Source: Isoetes taiwanensis (lineage: Eukaryota; Streptophyta; Lycopodiopsida; Isoetales; Isoetaceae). From it: 64,000 bases of DNA. The stretch lies in NCBI GenBank assembly GCA_021234155.1, contig JAJEKV010000409.1:62001-126000 (forward strand), read 5' to 3'. Both the position numbers and the translations under genes were made by a program. The notes beneath the pieces are model-generated. The model saw only the letters and a program-made list of their open reading frames with translations. It made no database searches and had not been told where the DNA came from. Positions 12,363-23,871 of the stretch are shown piece by piece; the first letter of the stretch is position 1; each line of letters begins with the position of its first letter.

Positions 12363-12374
12363 GCTCTGATAACA
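12363..12374 (-). promoter_or_regulatory. Copia primer-binding site
   Basis: The minus strand reads TGTTATCAGAGC directly after the LTR end. It is close to TGGTATCAGAGC, the plant copia site complementary to initiator-Met tRNA, and this fixes the orientation of the element. Confidence 0.65.
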
Positions 12375-12673
12375 TGTCAAGGTTGCACCAAACAAGGGAG
12401 AGAAGGGAAAGCACACCGATATTCGCGAGTGCAAGCTCCCAAAACAAAGGCAAAAATGAGTTGTATTCAATTGTATGTGAGAATACAAGATATACAAAGG
12501 GCAGTCAATATATTAATTGCTCCCGTTATCAACCACTCTAATTATGCCGTAGCTAATTATGACAAGCGGTGGGTCATTGCTAGACTGTGATACAATGGCC
12601 AGCCAGCACCTATGTGCTAAATGCTGTAAGTATGATACATCACATCTAGTGGCAAGATGGTGATCTCTTGACA
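12375..12673 (-). mobile_element. Ty1-copia LTR, 299 bp
   Basis: The LTR has ends TGTCAAG...CTTGACA (perfect 7 bp inverted termini) and is followed on the minus strand by the primer-binding site. The AT-rich inner part containing ttgtattc and acaagatatac is typical of copia R/U5. It is the 5' LTR of a minus-strand element. Confidence 0.7.
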
Positions 12674-14737
12674 CCACTTAGGAGCATACAAGGGAGCATA
12701 TAGGACACGTTATCACCCTCTGTAACTATAATCTGGCGATGGGCAAGATCCACATCACTCTTGGCGCATTTGACATGCAGGACAATCTCTGATGACACCT
12801 CCATGGTCAAGCTAGACCTTGCAACAGCTGCAACCTCGAGAGGGATAACCATATAGTTTCTGATGCGAAAGCTGCTAGGTGTGGTAGAAGTGGTTGAAGA
12901 AGATGAAGAAACCCATGTCCTTTTGGCGGGGGAGGGGGTCCTTCTCTAATAGTTGAGGGTCCCATGTAGCGATGTGCATCCGTATATGGTGAGCTCTAAA
13001 AGCTACTTATCGGCAACGATGAAGCAAAAAATTAGTTGATTGAACTAAAAAGAATGAGAAGAGCAGATGAACACGGATAGGACATTTACCTTTGACCCTG
13101 TTATGCTAAAAGAAGAGGAGTCAAATGCTGCTCTCGAATAACTTGAGCCTCAATTTAAACCCCAACCGCAATGATCATACTGCCCCATCTATGTGAGGAC
13201 GGATTTAACCTGGGCTTTAAATTCAAACTCCCTTGGCTGTAATTGGGGCAGAGGGATCCGGTCAATTTTAGTAGGGATAAGCCCAGGAATTGGTCTTTAG
13301 TTCCTGATTTGGGCTGCTATTTTAGCAGTAGGTAGCCCACCATTTAGGCAGCAAAGCTAGTTGAATAGATCCAAGGTGGGTGGATGAGGCTACTATGTAG
13401 CTAGCCTCAGGGCTCGTGACCACGAGAACATCGTAGGACAAAAAAACCATTGAATGACTGTGGGAGCTTGGCCCCGATCATTATTTGCATTAACTTGCAT
13501 GGCAGGAAGCGCCAATTGCGCGGTCAGGGGCCCATAGGCCTGGTGCGCCCAAGCCTGCACGGCCACGATAGGGGGCTAGGTTTGTAGCGTGGGGGGACCC
13601 AGACCCCCCTAACTTTGACTGACAACAACTTTCTAGCCCCTCAACATTTCAACCCAAAAGTTACACAACACAATTGCGGACAACGTAATAAACGGGAGGT
13701 TGAAATTACTGTCAGGTTTTTGTTTTTTTTTATAACCCATAAAATGTCTCCGACATTTGAGGAGCGGCGCCGCTAAACTGTCCCCTGTTTTATCACAAAA
13801 CATTGGGGCGCCATAGTTGCGGCCTATTCCGTCCGTCTTGTTTGCATATCTTTGCATTTTTTTTCCTTCTACTTGTTCGAGCTTGCCTTTTGCCATTCGT
13901 CTGTTTGCCTGGACCGATTTGGGCAGGGCATCGCGTCGTTTTGTGGGCTCTTCTAAGCCTCATATCTGGGACAGACCTTCTGCTCCCACCATCTGTTTTA
14001 ACGGGATTTGGACTCCCTCTGCTGAAGTTTTTTGTTTGAAGTCGGAACAAACTCTTGGTCTGCTTATAGATTCAAGCTCAAGGAACCCACCGAAGTTGCC
14101 TATGCAATCCAAAACAGGGGGCATTCATGTTGTGGGGCAGAGACGCAGATCCAAGAGATTTGTTTGGTCTCGGTTTGGTTTTGAGGCAGATCCAAGAGTT
14201 TTGTCATTTCCTTCATATAAAGGGCTTTCCAACAGGGTACATGGTTTCTGTGCAATCTACCAAACATTCCAGGCCATATATATCTAAATTTCAAGTTGAC
14301 ATGAAAACATTCAAAGAAAAGAATGCTCCATAGCCACGTCCGGTAAGGAAGCTCTCTTTGCCGTAGCTGCTTCAAGAACGTAATTTCATCCTCCCGTTTA
14401 TTACGTAAGGGAATCAATTTTTCTCGGATTCTCCACCTCGGAATATTCTTCGGTGGCGCCGCCAGCCTCAGCGGTGCACTCGCGGCTCCGCCGCTCATGC
14501 GCTGCCTCAGCTGGCAGCCCCGCCTCAGAAATTCCTCGGCGGAAAATCCTCGAACCATTGATTCCCTAATACATTAGGTGTCCTTGGGGTTTTTCGCGCC
14601 GTAGTTGAATCTCACCCTTAAGTGAGCCCGATCATACCCTAGGTAGAATGCAAGATAATTTTGCCAACGGCCCAAAAAAAAAATAATTAAGACCTTTCAC
14701 CATATCCGTAGCCCAGTTAGGGTTTAAGCAGAAAACA
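12674..14737. other. Upstream region of RRP36, no recognised gene
   Basis: No gene recognised. A plus-strand frame at 13817-14287 and a minus-strand frame at 14100-14558 are open for about 155 codons but resemble nothing known. The last ~150 bases before 14738 should hold the RRP36 promoter and 5' UTR; no clear TATA box was seen. GC-rich sequence at about 14435-14540 may be a CpG-rich promoter area. Confidence 0.4.
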
Positions 14738-17645
14738 ATGGGCGAAAAACTTGAGTCAAACTCGGATCCTCCAGATGACGAAGAACTTGGAAGCTCAGAT
14801 GATTCGTTTCAATCAAAATCTGATGAAGAGGTCGGTATTCCTTTTTTCCGTTCTATTTGTCTTTCTTGTAAATCACATATCCTTTTGAGCCCCCATACCA
14901 CTTATCAGGAAGCATTGCAACAAGAAATTGCTGATATTCCCTTTGAGGATCTTCATAAGGCCAAATCTGAAGGCCGACCTACAATTGGACATGTGAAGAA
15001 AGTCACTAAAATGCAGCGATTGAATAAGAATAGGTGCTTTTGCTGTGAAATTCGTATGTTGCTTCCTCACAATATGCATGATAACTGATTTTTTTAGGTT
15101 ATTGTTGCCAGACCTCTAGAAATTACCAGCAAAAAACCAGTTGGACGTTACAGGGAGGTCATTCAGGCACCAAAAAAGGCAAGGCTCTATTGTACTTTTA
15201 AGTTTTGTTGCAGCATAGTTACGAAACACGGCCGTTTCGGCCGTGTCCCATTGCAATGGATTTCTAGGAGAATCCGTGGTGAACACGGCCACGACCGTGT
15301 TTTTGGTGCTGATACAAACAAGGGCCGTGTTTAGCTGTTGCCAGGCTGTGGTATAAGCAAACAACGACCGTGTTTGATAAAAAAGCCCTGCAACTGTAAC
15401 AAAAAATTCCAGAGATCTATTTTGTTTTTCCCTTTTCGTGTTTCCTTTCTGTGCAGCTTCTCTAGCAACAATTAGATGCCGTGCAGACATGTAGAGCCCT
15501 AAGCAGGCAGATTTTGCAGATATGTAGAGCTTTAGCAAGCACATATGTCTAGCAAGCAAGCTCCATCGTGACATATCAAAATATAATCAGTTGGATAGAC
15601 AAGATGAGGCTCAAGAAGAAACAGGCTGGAAACTTGTCGATGGGGATGTGTTTAGACCACCAACAAATGCGGGGTTGCTTTGTGTGCATGTCGGTACAGG
15701 GGTGCAGTTCTTTGTGATGACAGTGGTTACCATGATATTTGCATTGTTAGGGTTTCTTTCAAATCGTGGTGGTCTGATGACTGCAATGCTCTTGTTATGG
15801 GTTTTTATGGGCCTGTTTGCTGGTTATGCCTCTTCAAGGCTGTATAAGCATTTAAAAGGCCAGACTGGAAGAATAACACACTGAAGACTGCATTTTATGT
15901 TCCCTGGAACTATGCTCATCATTATTTTTTTATCCTCAATTGTCTCATCTGGGGAGAGAAATCATCAGGTGCTGTGCCATTTGGAACCATGCTTGCCCTT
16001 TTCTGCCTGTGGTTTGGCATCTCTGTGCCATTGGTCTTCATTGGAAGCTACTTTGGCTACAAAAAGCCAACCATTGAAGATCCTGTTCGTACCAACAAAA
16101 TTCCCAAACAAATTTCTGATCCGGCCTGGTACATGCAGCCCATTTTCTCTGTCCTTATTGGAGGGATATTGCCATATGGTGCTGTCTTTATCGAACTGTT
16201 CTTTATTCTGACATCAATATGGCTGCACCAGTTCTATTACATCTTTGGCTTCCTTTTTATAGTCTTCCTCATTCTAGCAGTAACATGTGCAGAGATCACC
16301 ATTGTCCTTTGCTATTTCCAGTTGTGTAGTGAGGATTACCACTGGTGGTGGAGGGTCTATCTGACATCAGGTTCAAATTGCACTTATGGATATCAAGTTG
16401 TGAGACACAAATTCTGTTTTTTTTTTTCAGAAATTTAAAGTATCTTTTGGGAATATCCCCGTGTTATCCGTTTCCCTGTTCCGTTGTCATTTCCGTTTTC
16501 TAAAATTTAGGGGCCCGTTGCGTTTCCCGTGGCCGTGTTTCGTAACTATGTGTTGCAGCAGAAGTCTTAAGCCACTGAAAAATAACGTGCCCCATTTCTT
16601 GAATATTTGTTGATGTTGGAAAGTTTTACATGACTGGCGTTGCATAGCAGAAACCAGTAGAGATCCTTATGGGCTAAAATATTTTATGAGCAATAATGTG
16701 CATGCCCTGTTGCAGGTTAATCGGGACCCCCGTTTTGAGGCCCTATGTGGCAGATTTGATGAAGCTAGGTATTATGGGACATTTTCCTTCTGATTTGATA
16801 TGCTGACAAAGTTGGTTATTTGACCTCATAGTTTATTTTGTAATTCTCAGCTTTAAAAAATCGTATAGTTTTCTTTATGAGGAGCAGCTACCAGCAGAAA
16901 AGGAAGTATGTGTACTTTTCATTTTTGGTCCCTTAATTTGTAGACACACTCATATTTTCTTTTCTTTTCAGAGGCTACAAGAATTACTGCGAAAGGCAAA
17001 GTTCCCTGAAGCTAAGGAAAAAATCCAGTCGGAGATGATGTGGATTGTAAGTTTGAGATGCCTTCAAAAGATCAATTATTGTTTTGGATTTGTTTTTTCT
17101 AGATTTTCTTAAGATCCTCTAAGCATTTCAGAGAGCTAAAATTCTCCTCCAAGCATTTGTGAACAGGATAATCAGTTAAATAGTGAGAGACTGAGAAAGA
17201 AGCGTGCTGCAAAGTCTTTAGAGCTAAGAGCAAAGGTGAAGGATGCTGTGAAGCAAGGGAAAAAGCCATATTATCCGAAGAAATGTGAGTTACTATTTAT
17301 GTTTCTTCTGAACAATAATCAGGGAAAAAATGGTAGTATCACTTACCCACTTTAAACAAGAATATAGCTTCAGCTGTACTTGAAACTGTACAATGGTGCT
17401 AATAAGAAACTCTATTCCTTGGCAGCTGAAATGAAGAAGCAGGAACTTGTGGAGAAATATAATGAGCTGAAGGTCTATAAGATACTATGTTTTTAGGTAG
17501 TGATTGATACATGTTAGAATTTAATCAAGCTAAAGTTTCTCACATGCAGGCTAGTGGAAAGCTTGAACCATTTCTTGCTAAGCGACGCCATAAAAATGCT
17601 TCTAAGGATCACAGATATGTTCCATACAGACGTCAAGGCAGTTAA
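14738..17645 (+). CDS. RRP36: RRP36, rRNA-processing protein 36 homologue
   Basis: Nine exons: 14738-14830, 14909-15033, 15112-15178, 16716-16768, 16851-16905, 16972-17046, 17167-17284, 17426-17472 and 17550-17645, giving 242 residues with no frame error. Order of landmarks: acidic N-terminus; IADIPFEDLHKAKSEG; LNKNR-PLEITSKKPVGRYREVI; NRDPRFEALCG; SYSFLYEEQLPAEKE; a Lys/Glu-rich coiled-coil; VKQGKKPYYPKKSE; and the C-terminal KRRHKNASKDHRYVPYRR. This is the full RRP36 (DUF947) domain. RRP36 acts in the nucleolus in early 18S rRNA cleavages of the 90S pre-ribosome. All introns are GT-AG except intron 3, whose donor must be GC (AAG|GCAAGG at 15179) to keep frame. Intron 3 (15179-16715) is enlarged by a hAT-like insertion. 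The other introns are about 70-140 bp. Confidence 0.93.
15214..16550. mobile_element. hAT-like gene-carrying (Pack-type) transposon in RRP36 intron 3
   Basis: Perfect 20 bp terminal inverted repeats (CATAGTTACGAAACACGGCC at 15214-15233 and its complement at 16531-16550) are bounded by a perfect 8 bp target duplication TGTTGCAG at 15206-15213 and 16551-16558. An 8 bp duplication points to the hAT superfamily. The 1337 bp element has no transposase; it carries a TM9 gene fragment. The subterminal region repeats ggccgtgtt-like motifs. The intact TIRs and TSD suggest a moderately recent insertion. Because it is inside an intron, RRP36 splicing must skip it. Confidence 0.85.
15567..16376 (+). pseudogene. 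Captured TM9SF (nonaspanin/EMP70) gene fragment
   Basis: About 270 codons match the C-terminal half of plant transmembrane-9 proteins: RDISKYNQLD, EETGWKLVDGDVFRPP, FFVMTVVTMIFALLGFL, VPFGTMLALFCLWFGISVPL, IEDPVRTNKIPKQI, GGILPYGAVFIELFFILTSI and CYFQLCSEDYHWWWR. No introns remain. Compared with the family, frame changes occur near 15860 and twice near 15895-15950, so no full product can be made. TM9 proteins are Golgi/endosomal multi-spanning membrane proteins. The fragment lies wholly within the hAT-like element, so it was captured rather than resident. Loss of introns could mean capture of cDNA or of a large exon, since TM9SF genes have long exons. Confidence 0.88.
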
Positions 17646-18400
17646 GGTATCGTTTTTCATTGCAGTTCAGGCCTGATATCTTTGTGGAAGATGAATGCAA
17701 CTACTCATGGAGTAAGTGTTTGACTTGCAGGCAGTTTGTTAAGAATATATTGTACGATAAATGTTTTAGCTACCTGTTTTCTGTTTGATCAAGTAAGGGA
17801 ACAGATTTGCCTTCACAAGGACCAAATATAACTCAAAAGAGCGTTCCTTCAGTTTGGTTAACATAATGCTATTTATTCCAGGCTTTGTGAGATCAACTGA
17901 AGGTCTGGAATGTGTCAGAAATGCAAGTATTCAATACATATTTTTATGTGCATACAAGATGGTGGTACTGCGGCGGTGCCGCCGCACTGGTTGCATTTGG
18001 AAGTTTTTGAAGTCCTGAAATTGATAGTTAATCACCAAGACGTAAAATCAATATTGTTTCGAGTGGACTATTTGTCGAAATTTGTTTGGACTTTAAAGTT
18101 TGTGTTTAACATAGAATAACCTAATAATTTCGCGTAGCTGTATTACAGGTTAGAACCTTTATGGGAGCATGATTATATACATGCATGAGCCAATTAAAAC
18201 ACGTTTTGAAGAGATTATGCAAGATCTGTACATTTGGATGCCTAAAAAGTGGCTGTTGATTGTCGTAAGGGGCTCTGTGACGTATAAAGGGGCATGGTTG
18301 GCACTAAGATTTTGGAGGGGGAAGTATGTGTAAAAATTTGCAATTTGCTGATGCTGGAGCCCTTGTTTTGGGCAGGCGCTAGGGTTTTTTGCTTTGAAGG
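17646..18400. other. RRP36 3' flank
   Basis: 3' UTR and intergenic sequence. A GC-rich hairpin GCGGCGG-TG-CCGCCGC lies at about 17971-17986. No coding sequence is recognised. Confidence 0.4.
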
Positions 18401-19584
18401 ATGTATAACTTACATCAAAGACTAAAAAAAAATTACAACAATATTAGATGAGATGGAGATGAGATCCCCAAGTCAAATCTTTATCATCATGAGATAATGT
18501 GGACACCAAATACTGATCATATAATTTATCCTTAATCTCTTGAGGTATTTTTGGAGTAGAGTAGAACGAACGTTTTTAAATACCATGTGGCATCGGTTTT
18601 TTTTAAATGACCCAGCAGGCACGATTTGGCCACAGAGGCTGCTGTTGCGACTGTGGCAGCTCCAGGTCAATATGTTCCCAGACCAGCATGATCTCTCCAA
18701 CATGCACAAAAAGCTTATGAGGCGAATCTTCAAGCTAGAGGTGCATCTTCCCTCGGATTCTCTCATGCTGTAGCATGAATAATCTCAACATCACAGGCTG
18801 GTGGTGGTACAATATCTGCCGTGAATAGCATTGAGATGTTCAAGTCCTCGGGATCTTCTATTGGGTATTGCACAGATGTGATGCTGAAAAAATCCAAGAG
18901 TCCTGGACAAAGTTAGCAGTGTCCATGCTATGCTCCATTTGGGGGTCGCTTTGGAGATACACTAGTAGCATATGAAGTATCTTGAGAATCTAGTGGCATA
19001 TTTTGTTGTCGGCTATTGGCTTTTTTCTTATAAGAAGCAGAGGACATTAATAAGTTGGTGGCAAGAGAGTAGTTGACACCGATGTGAGGCACTATGGTCT
19101 TGTTTCAGAACTATTTCCTAGGCTTTCCTTTAAAGGCCAAAGGCCAAAATTCTCTGTTCCGTATTTCCGATGTCGCCAAGATATGTGTGGCACTTCCAAT
19201 GGACAAGGAGATTCCAAAGCTGTTTATGATCCAAAGTGGCTTATTTCGCTCCTGCTTCAAGCTTCGACTGTTGAACGCAGTAGTCTCGCTGGTTATTTCC
19301 TTTCAAGGTTCCAATTCTTGCTCCTCGTTCTGTCTAGAAAACAAAAGTGCACCCATCATCTGTCTTGGACTGATCAGGTTGACGGTGCAAACACATCCTC
19401 CTGCATTGTAGATGATTCAAAATTAGCTTCAGATTATTCCCTCGATGGGAATGTGGCAATGCAACTAGTTGACCAACTAGCAGTGGTCGTGCATGATGGG
19501 GAGTCTCGATCTACACATAAAGTATCAAAAAGAAGAAAGAAAAAAAGTGTGTTTGATTCACTGTTTCCACCTTCGTGATGAACA
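18401..19584 (+). pseudogene. Probable LINE 5' region / ORF1 remnant
   Basis: The longest frame is 19084-19578 (164 codons), ending in a basic RRKKKS stretch. It lies directly before the LINE endonuclease start, where L1-type ORF1 is expected. No clear zinc knuckle or RRM is seen, so the ORF1 label rests on position only. The 5' end of the LINE could not be placed. Confidence 0.3.
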
Positions 19585-19611
19585 TTGTTAGTTGAAATGT
19601 AAATGGGCTTA
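19585..19611 (+). pseudogene. LINE ORF2 start, split from the rest by the Harbinger insertion
   Basis: Frame reading gives V-S-stop-N-V-N-G-L, the APE-endonuclease opening SWNVxGL with Trp changed to TGA. The TTA at 19609-19611 is the Harbinger target copy, and the LINE resumes at 21905 as LKSSPQKGLEHQR. Confidence 0.55.
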
Positions 19612-21904
19612 GGGTGATTTTCCACTACCGAAGTGTCTCATTTTTCACCGAATAACTTTCCGCCACATCAGAAAAAAAAAAAAAAACTTGTTTTTCCACA
19701 CAACGAAATGAGACATGTCCCACTCTGATTCCGTACGAACTGGGAGTCCCATTTTCTTCCGGGGGAAATCCCCCGGAACATAATACGACAGCAAGTATCT
19801 GCCAATCGGAAGGCTTCCTTCCCGTAAAATTTACAAGGATTGAAAGCGGGATCGCTCTTGCCAAAACAAGAGCATGCAGTTTCCCTCCATCGAAATTCCT
19901 GTTGTTTCCCTCCATCGAAATTCCTCCATCGAAATTCTCTGCTAACGCCATTGCCTTCCTGTGAATTTTTTTCAAGAGGTCAGTGTTCTTCAAATTCGTA
20001 GGGTTCTAAACAGGAGTTTTATTGTGTGTATTCCTCAGATTTGGCTCACTGTATTTTCCAAATGTGCTTATGCTGATTGATTTTCTGTGCCATCATGCAT
20101 CAATCTCATTGAATTAGGATGTACATGGTTTCCTAATAATTGCTTATTATTTGCTAATGCTGAACTTTTCCGTGGCATTTGACATTGTCATTGATGTTTC
20201 ATTCAATTGTTTGTTGATGTTGCTGTGCATTTTCTCAAGTTTTCATTGTAGAATAGAGCAAGCCAAACTCTAATGCTATTTTGACCGAATTAGAGATGTA
20301 TACTTTCAGATGATATTCTTCTGTTTGGATTAAATCCAACTTTAAATTGCGAATGATAATCTACTTAACAGATAGAATGCTTTCTGCTCAAGAAGTCCAA
20401 GAATGATATAGATTACTTCATCAAGAATTTAATTCTGTATTAGTATAGTTTTTAATCTTCTTTTTGCTTTGCCTCTTTTTCAGACATGGCAGGATTTGAG
20501 CCTTACAGCCAAATGTCCCAAACAAGCTATTCCTTCTTCGTTCCTCTTTCTCAAGGCATTGATGACAATTCCTCTCCAGACATGCCAAACATCCAACCAA
20601 CACCTCCTGTCGTTCACTATCCCTACCGTCCAGTTAGTCGTCCACATTATCCTTATGTTGTACGTTCAACCCTTTCGGACATATGCGAGATATCCTCTCC
20701 TCCTCCGCTAGCATCTTCACTGTCCACCTATGTTTCAAAATGACACACCTGGCTCCCAAGGTGTTTCCAATGAACCATCTGAGAAAAAAAAGCGAGGTCG
20801 CAAACCCAAGATTGCTAAAACGCCAGTAGGAGATGTTGTGAAGGGCAGGGGCACTAACTGGAAGGATCACTGGGTCGTTACGCTAATTCATCTTCGTGGA
20901 CAGATGCACGAGGAATTTCTCACTAAAGCAGGTAGACAAGGTGTTGATATTTGGCACAAACTTTACGTGCAATTGGTTGCAAAGTGTCCGGACTTGGACA
21001 AGGACAGCGAGGCTTGCAGGAAGAAATGGCAAGCCATGTATAAGGAGTACAAAGCTGATAAAAAACAGAATAACGTGTCTGGTGCGGAATGGAGTGAGAC
21101 ATGCAGGTGGTATGATCTTGTAGATCAATACATGAACCAACGGGCACATGTTGTGTGCTATGCTCATGAAAGTGCAAGTGATGCTAACACTCCAATAGCA
21201 GATGATCTAGATGAAGTTGAAGAGATTGATGTGCCTAGTGTGGAAAAAAGAAAGGCACCAGAAGATACACCAAAGGAATCTGAAGAGAAACCCACCTGCG
21301 TGGCCCAGAAACCCAAGAAAATTAAGAATGCTGCAGCAGAGGTTGCGAAGGCTGTTAGTGCTATGATGGAATTCAATAAGAAGGCTCATGAAGAGAGCTT
21401 AGAATTGGAGAAGAAGAAGTGCTCCTACGAGGAGGAGAAAATCCAAGAGGAGCTACAAGAATGCAGGGATAATGCTGCTCGAGACGCTTTACGAGAATTA
21501 GGTGTGGCTTCTGATGGTGTTGCAAATGTTTCAGATTCTGATCTTCAAGAGGAGGTGGTTATACTTCATTATCCATTGGAGGATACTGCAAGAAGAGACG
21601 CATTAGCTAGAGCTTTGTATGAAGTAAGGAATTGCAAACATGGAGGAGGATTGATATGGATTTGTGCTGTAACTAAACAAAGTATTGCTACGTTGAATTA
21701 TATTGTAAAGGACATGGCTCATATCATGTAGTGGAAAATGTAAACTTTTAAGACATGTCTTATATTATTGAGACATGTCTTATTTGTTATAATGAAAAAA
21801 TGATAAAAATAAGACATGTCTTAAACATGATGTGGCATCATAAAATGGTGTCATATAATTATATAACTTGATCCTAAAAATGTATTTGTAGTAGAAAATC
21901 ACCC
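19612..21904 (+). mobile_element. PIF/Harbinger-type transposon, copy 1
   Basis: Terminal inverted repeats GGGTGATTTTCCACTAC / GTAGTAGAAAATCACCC are flanked by a perfect TTA target duplication (19609-19611 and 21905-21907), the hallmark of PIF/Harbinger. The only gene is a trihelix (Myb/SANT-like) protein; the DDE nuclease gene of the superfamily is missing. The palindrome AGACATGTCT occurs three times near the right end (21751, 21771, 21812) and as AGACATGTCC near the left end (19711). It interrupts the LINE endonuclease. Confidence 0.87.
20486..21731 (+). CDS. Harbinger-encoded trihelix/Myb-like DNA-binding protein
   Basis: An acceptor (tttttcag at about 20476-20483) precedes ATG 20486, which opens a Pro/Ser-rich N-terminus. 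That frame closes at about 20743, and the main domain continues in another frame from 20730 to TAG at 21729-21731, so there is one shift in the overlap. The 333-residue main frame has KKKRGRKPKIAKTP (AT-hook/NLS-like), a trihelix domain with spaced Trp residues (TNWKDHWV, GVDIWHKL, CRKKWQAMYKEYK, EWSETCRWYDLV), an acidic linker, KPKKIKN and a C-terminal coiled-coil. PIF/Harbinger elements normally encode such a protein beside a DDE nuclease; it brings the nuclease to DNA and the nucleus. Here it would be the only product. It could alternatively be a domesticated host trihelix factor, but the enclosing TIRs argue for element origin. Confidence 0.75.
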
Positions 21905-22388
21905 TTAAATCCTCCCCACAGAAAGGGCTAGAGCATCAGCGGTAGTTAGAACCGTAGATTTTATATTTGCAAGAGCATAAATGTCATAGGGGTTCAGTTG
22001 GTGGCTTTGTTAAACCTCATGGGCCGGTGACATGTTGGGTTCGCAAGTGTTTCTGGTCATTCCCGAGGTGGCACTTTCATATCATGGTCGCGAGACATCA
22101 AAGTAGTTTTCACATCAAAAGATAAATATGGTAGATGGTCACCCATCAAGTGGAAGCAAGGTGAACAGGTGTGGGGCATTGTAAATGTCTATGCCTCCAA
22201 CGTGCCTAGGCAGCATGTCGCCATGTGGACTTTTTTAAAAAATAAATTGAAAAAATAGGGAGATAATACAACTTGATTGCTGCTTGGAGACTTTAATATG
22301 GTTGATGCCAATTTTGACAGGCTTGATGGTGGTTCAAGAAGGAATGTGATAAGGTGACGTTCCACATATTTATATGCCTTTTGGAAAT
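21905..22388 (+). pseudogene. LINE endonuclease domain fragment
   Basis: Broken-frame translation shows the APE-type endonuclease pieces GIVNVYASNVPRQHVAMW and LGDFNMVDA (the GDFN catalytic motif). It continues the reading from 19611 and is cut off by an LTR near 22389. Several stops are present. Confidence 0.65.
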
Positions 22389-23871
22389 ACATGACATGTC
22401 ACTATGAATAATTAATGGTGCATTAATTATTCATAAGCTAAGGGTAGCTATGTTAATCATTAATTGTTAAGGTGGAAACCTAACCTTAAATCCTAATTCG
22501 AATTTAGGGCCTAACCTAATATTAAAAGGGGTTAATATATTAAATTAGTTAATAATAACCAATCCAGAGTTGCCACCTGGCCCAAATCGATTGGGCAAGG
22601 CAGGCTTGCTAATTTGGGACATCCAAATTGGGGCTTCCACCCCAATTTGCCCCAATTTGAATTGGGAGAGATTGGTGGAGGAGAAGCTACTATTCAAACT
22701 TCGTTCCAGCCAGAAGAATGGAGAACCAGAGAGATAGCTACGATACCGCTTAGTTTTAGCATAGCTTGTATTCTTCTGACCCTGTTTGAGTAGGTGGATG
22801 ATTAGATTTGATTCTATGATCTATTTATGATGATGATGGATGTTTGTATTTGATTGTTGTTTTCTCTTTCAGTTCCTCCTCTGTTTTATTGGATTAAGGG
22901 GGGTAGAGACCTAAAGGCAGAATCCCTTAAATCCCATTAAATGCGGCCTGTGCACAAGATCCCACTTGGCTGTAGATGCTATGTTGTGATTCAGCACCAG
23001 ATAACGAGCATGATGGTGGAACGGAGATGGAATCCTACCTAGTTTGACTACAAGATTCCTATAGTGTGCTAGGCTTATAGTTGGTCCTCGCGTTGGGGCC
23101 GAGTATGGGTCTGACACACTCCGGGTCATAAGATACGTGCCTAAACGGACGTCTTGGGCTCAATGAGCGCGCCAGTGCAGCCTATGGATTTTGGGGGGTT
23201 AAAGTCAGGTACAGATGTGTGTTCACCAAGGATGGCACAATCCTCTAGCCACCCATGGAACCATCATGTTCTGGGAGTGAATTCATTTCCTCCCTGCTTT
23301 ATCGGACCGGGGAGATGTAATTCGGAGTAGTCTCATCGGGTGAATCCATGAGATTGAGCCTCCGGAAGGCTATAACCACGTCATAACATGATATAATCTA
23401 TCTGCAAAGTGTGCACAGGAGGGGCGGATAGAGTGGCCCAACCTAACCATTGTTCTATGCCAGCCAATGCCATTGTCATGATTCCTTCTGTTGTTATCCG
23501 GAGGCCCTGACTGTCAGTTGACCCCCCCTTGAGTCTGAGCCCAGAATCCTTATTCCTGATGCATTTCCTATGTTGTATTGGTACTCTGTTGTTATTTGTG
23601 TGATGATGGATGGGCTGTCGTTCATGATGGCAAATTATTTATTTGTATTGTTGCCAGGTGCTAACATGTATGTACGCTTCTGCTATATAGGATTCCAATA
23701 GAAGGCGTGGGACGAGTGACACCTCTGTGTCCTTCACCCGGACATCTGGCCATCACAGGTGGTCCGAGGTAGACGAAGAGCCTTTCCATGGTGGTGTAGT
23801 CGCCATGGAAGAGGGGATTTCCCATATTTTTTATACGATGGGAGCATCGTATAGGTTCGGGGAGTGTCACA
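22389..23871 (+). mobile_element. Ty3-gypsy-type LTR (subfamily A) inside the LINE
   Basis: It runs from CATGACATG (cognate of TGTGACATT) to GTCACA at 23871. It contains the two blocks shared by all LTRs in this window: GGGGGGTAGAGACCT at about 22898 and GTGCACAGGAGGGGCGGAT at about 23410. LINE coding resumes straight after it (FTWCDDAQGQ). No internal gag-pol is attached, so it behaves as a solo LTR. The target duplication was not found. Confidence 0.65.

Noticed and set aside
13817-14558. Overlapping frames of ~155 codons on both strands as genes upstream of RRP36
   Set aside because: They have no family resemblance, no supported splice structure, and atypical composition.
15214-16550. Mutator (Pack-MULE) origin of the TM9-carrying element
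   Set aside because: MULEs give 9 bp duplications and usually longer TIRs. Here the duplication is exactly 8 bp, pointing to hAT.
21751-21821. p53-type response elements (AGACATGTCT fits RRRCWWGYYY)
   Set aside because: Plants lack p53. The palindromes are better explained as subterminal sites of the Harbinger element.
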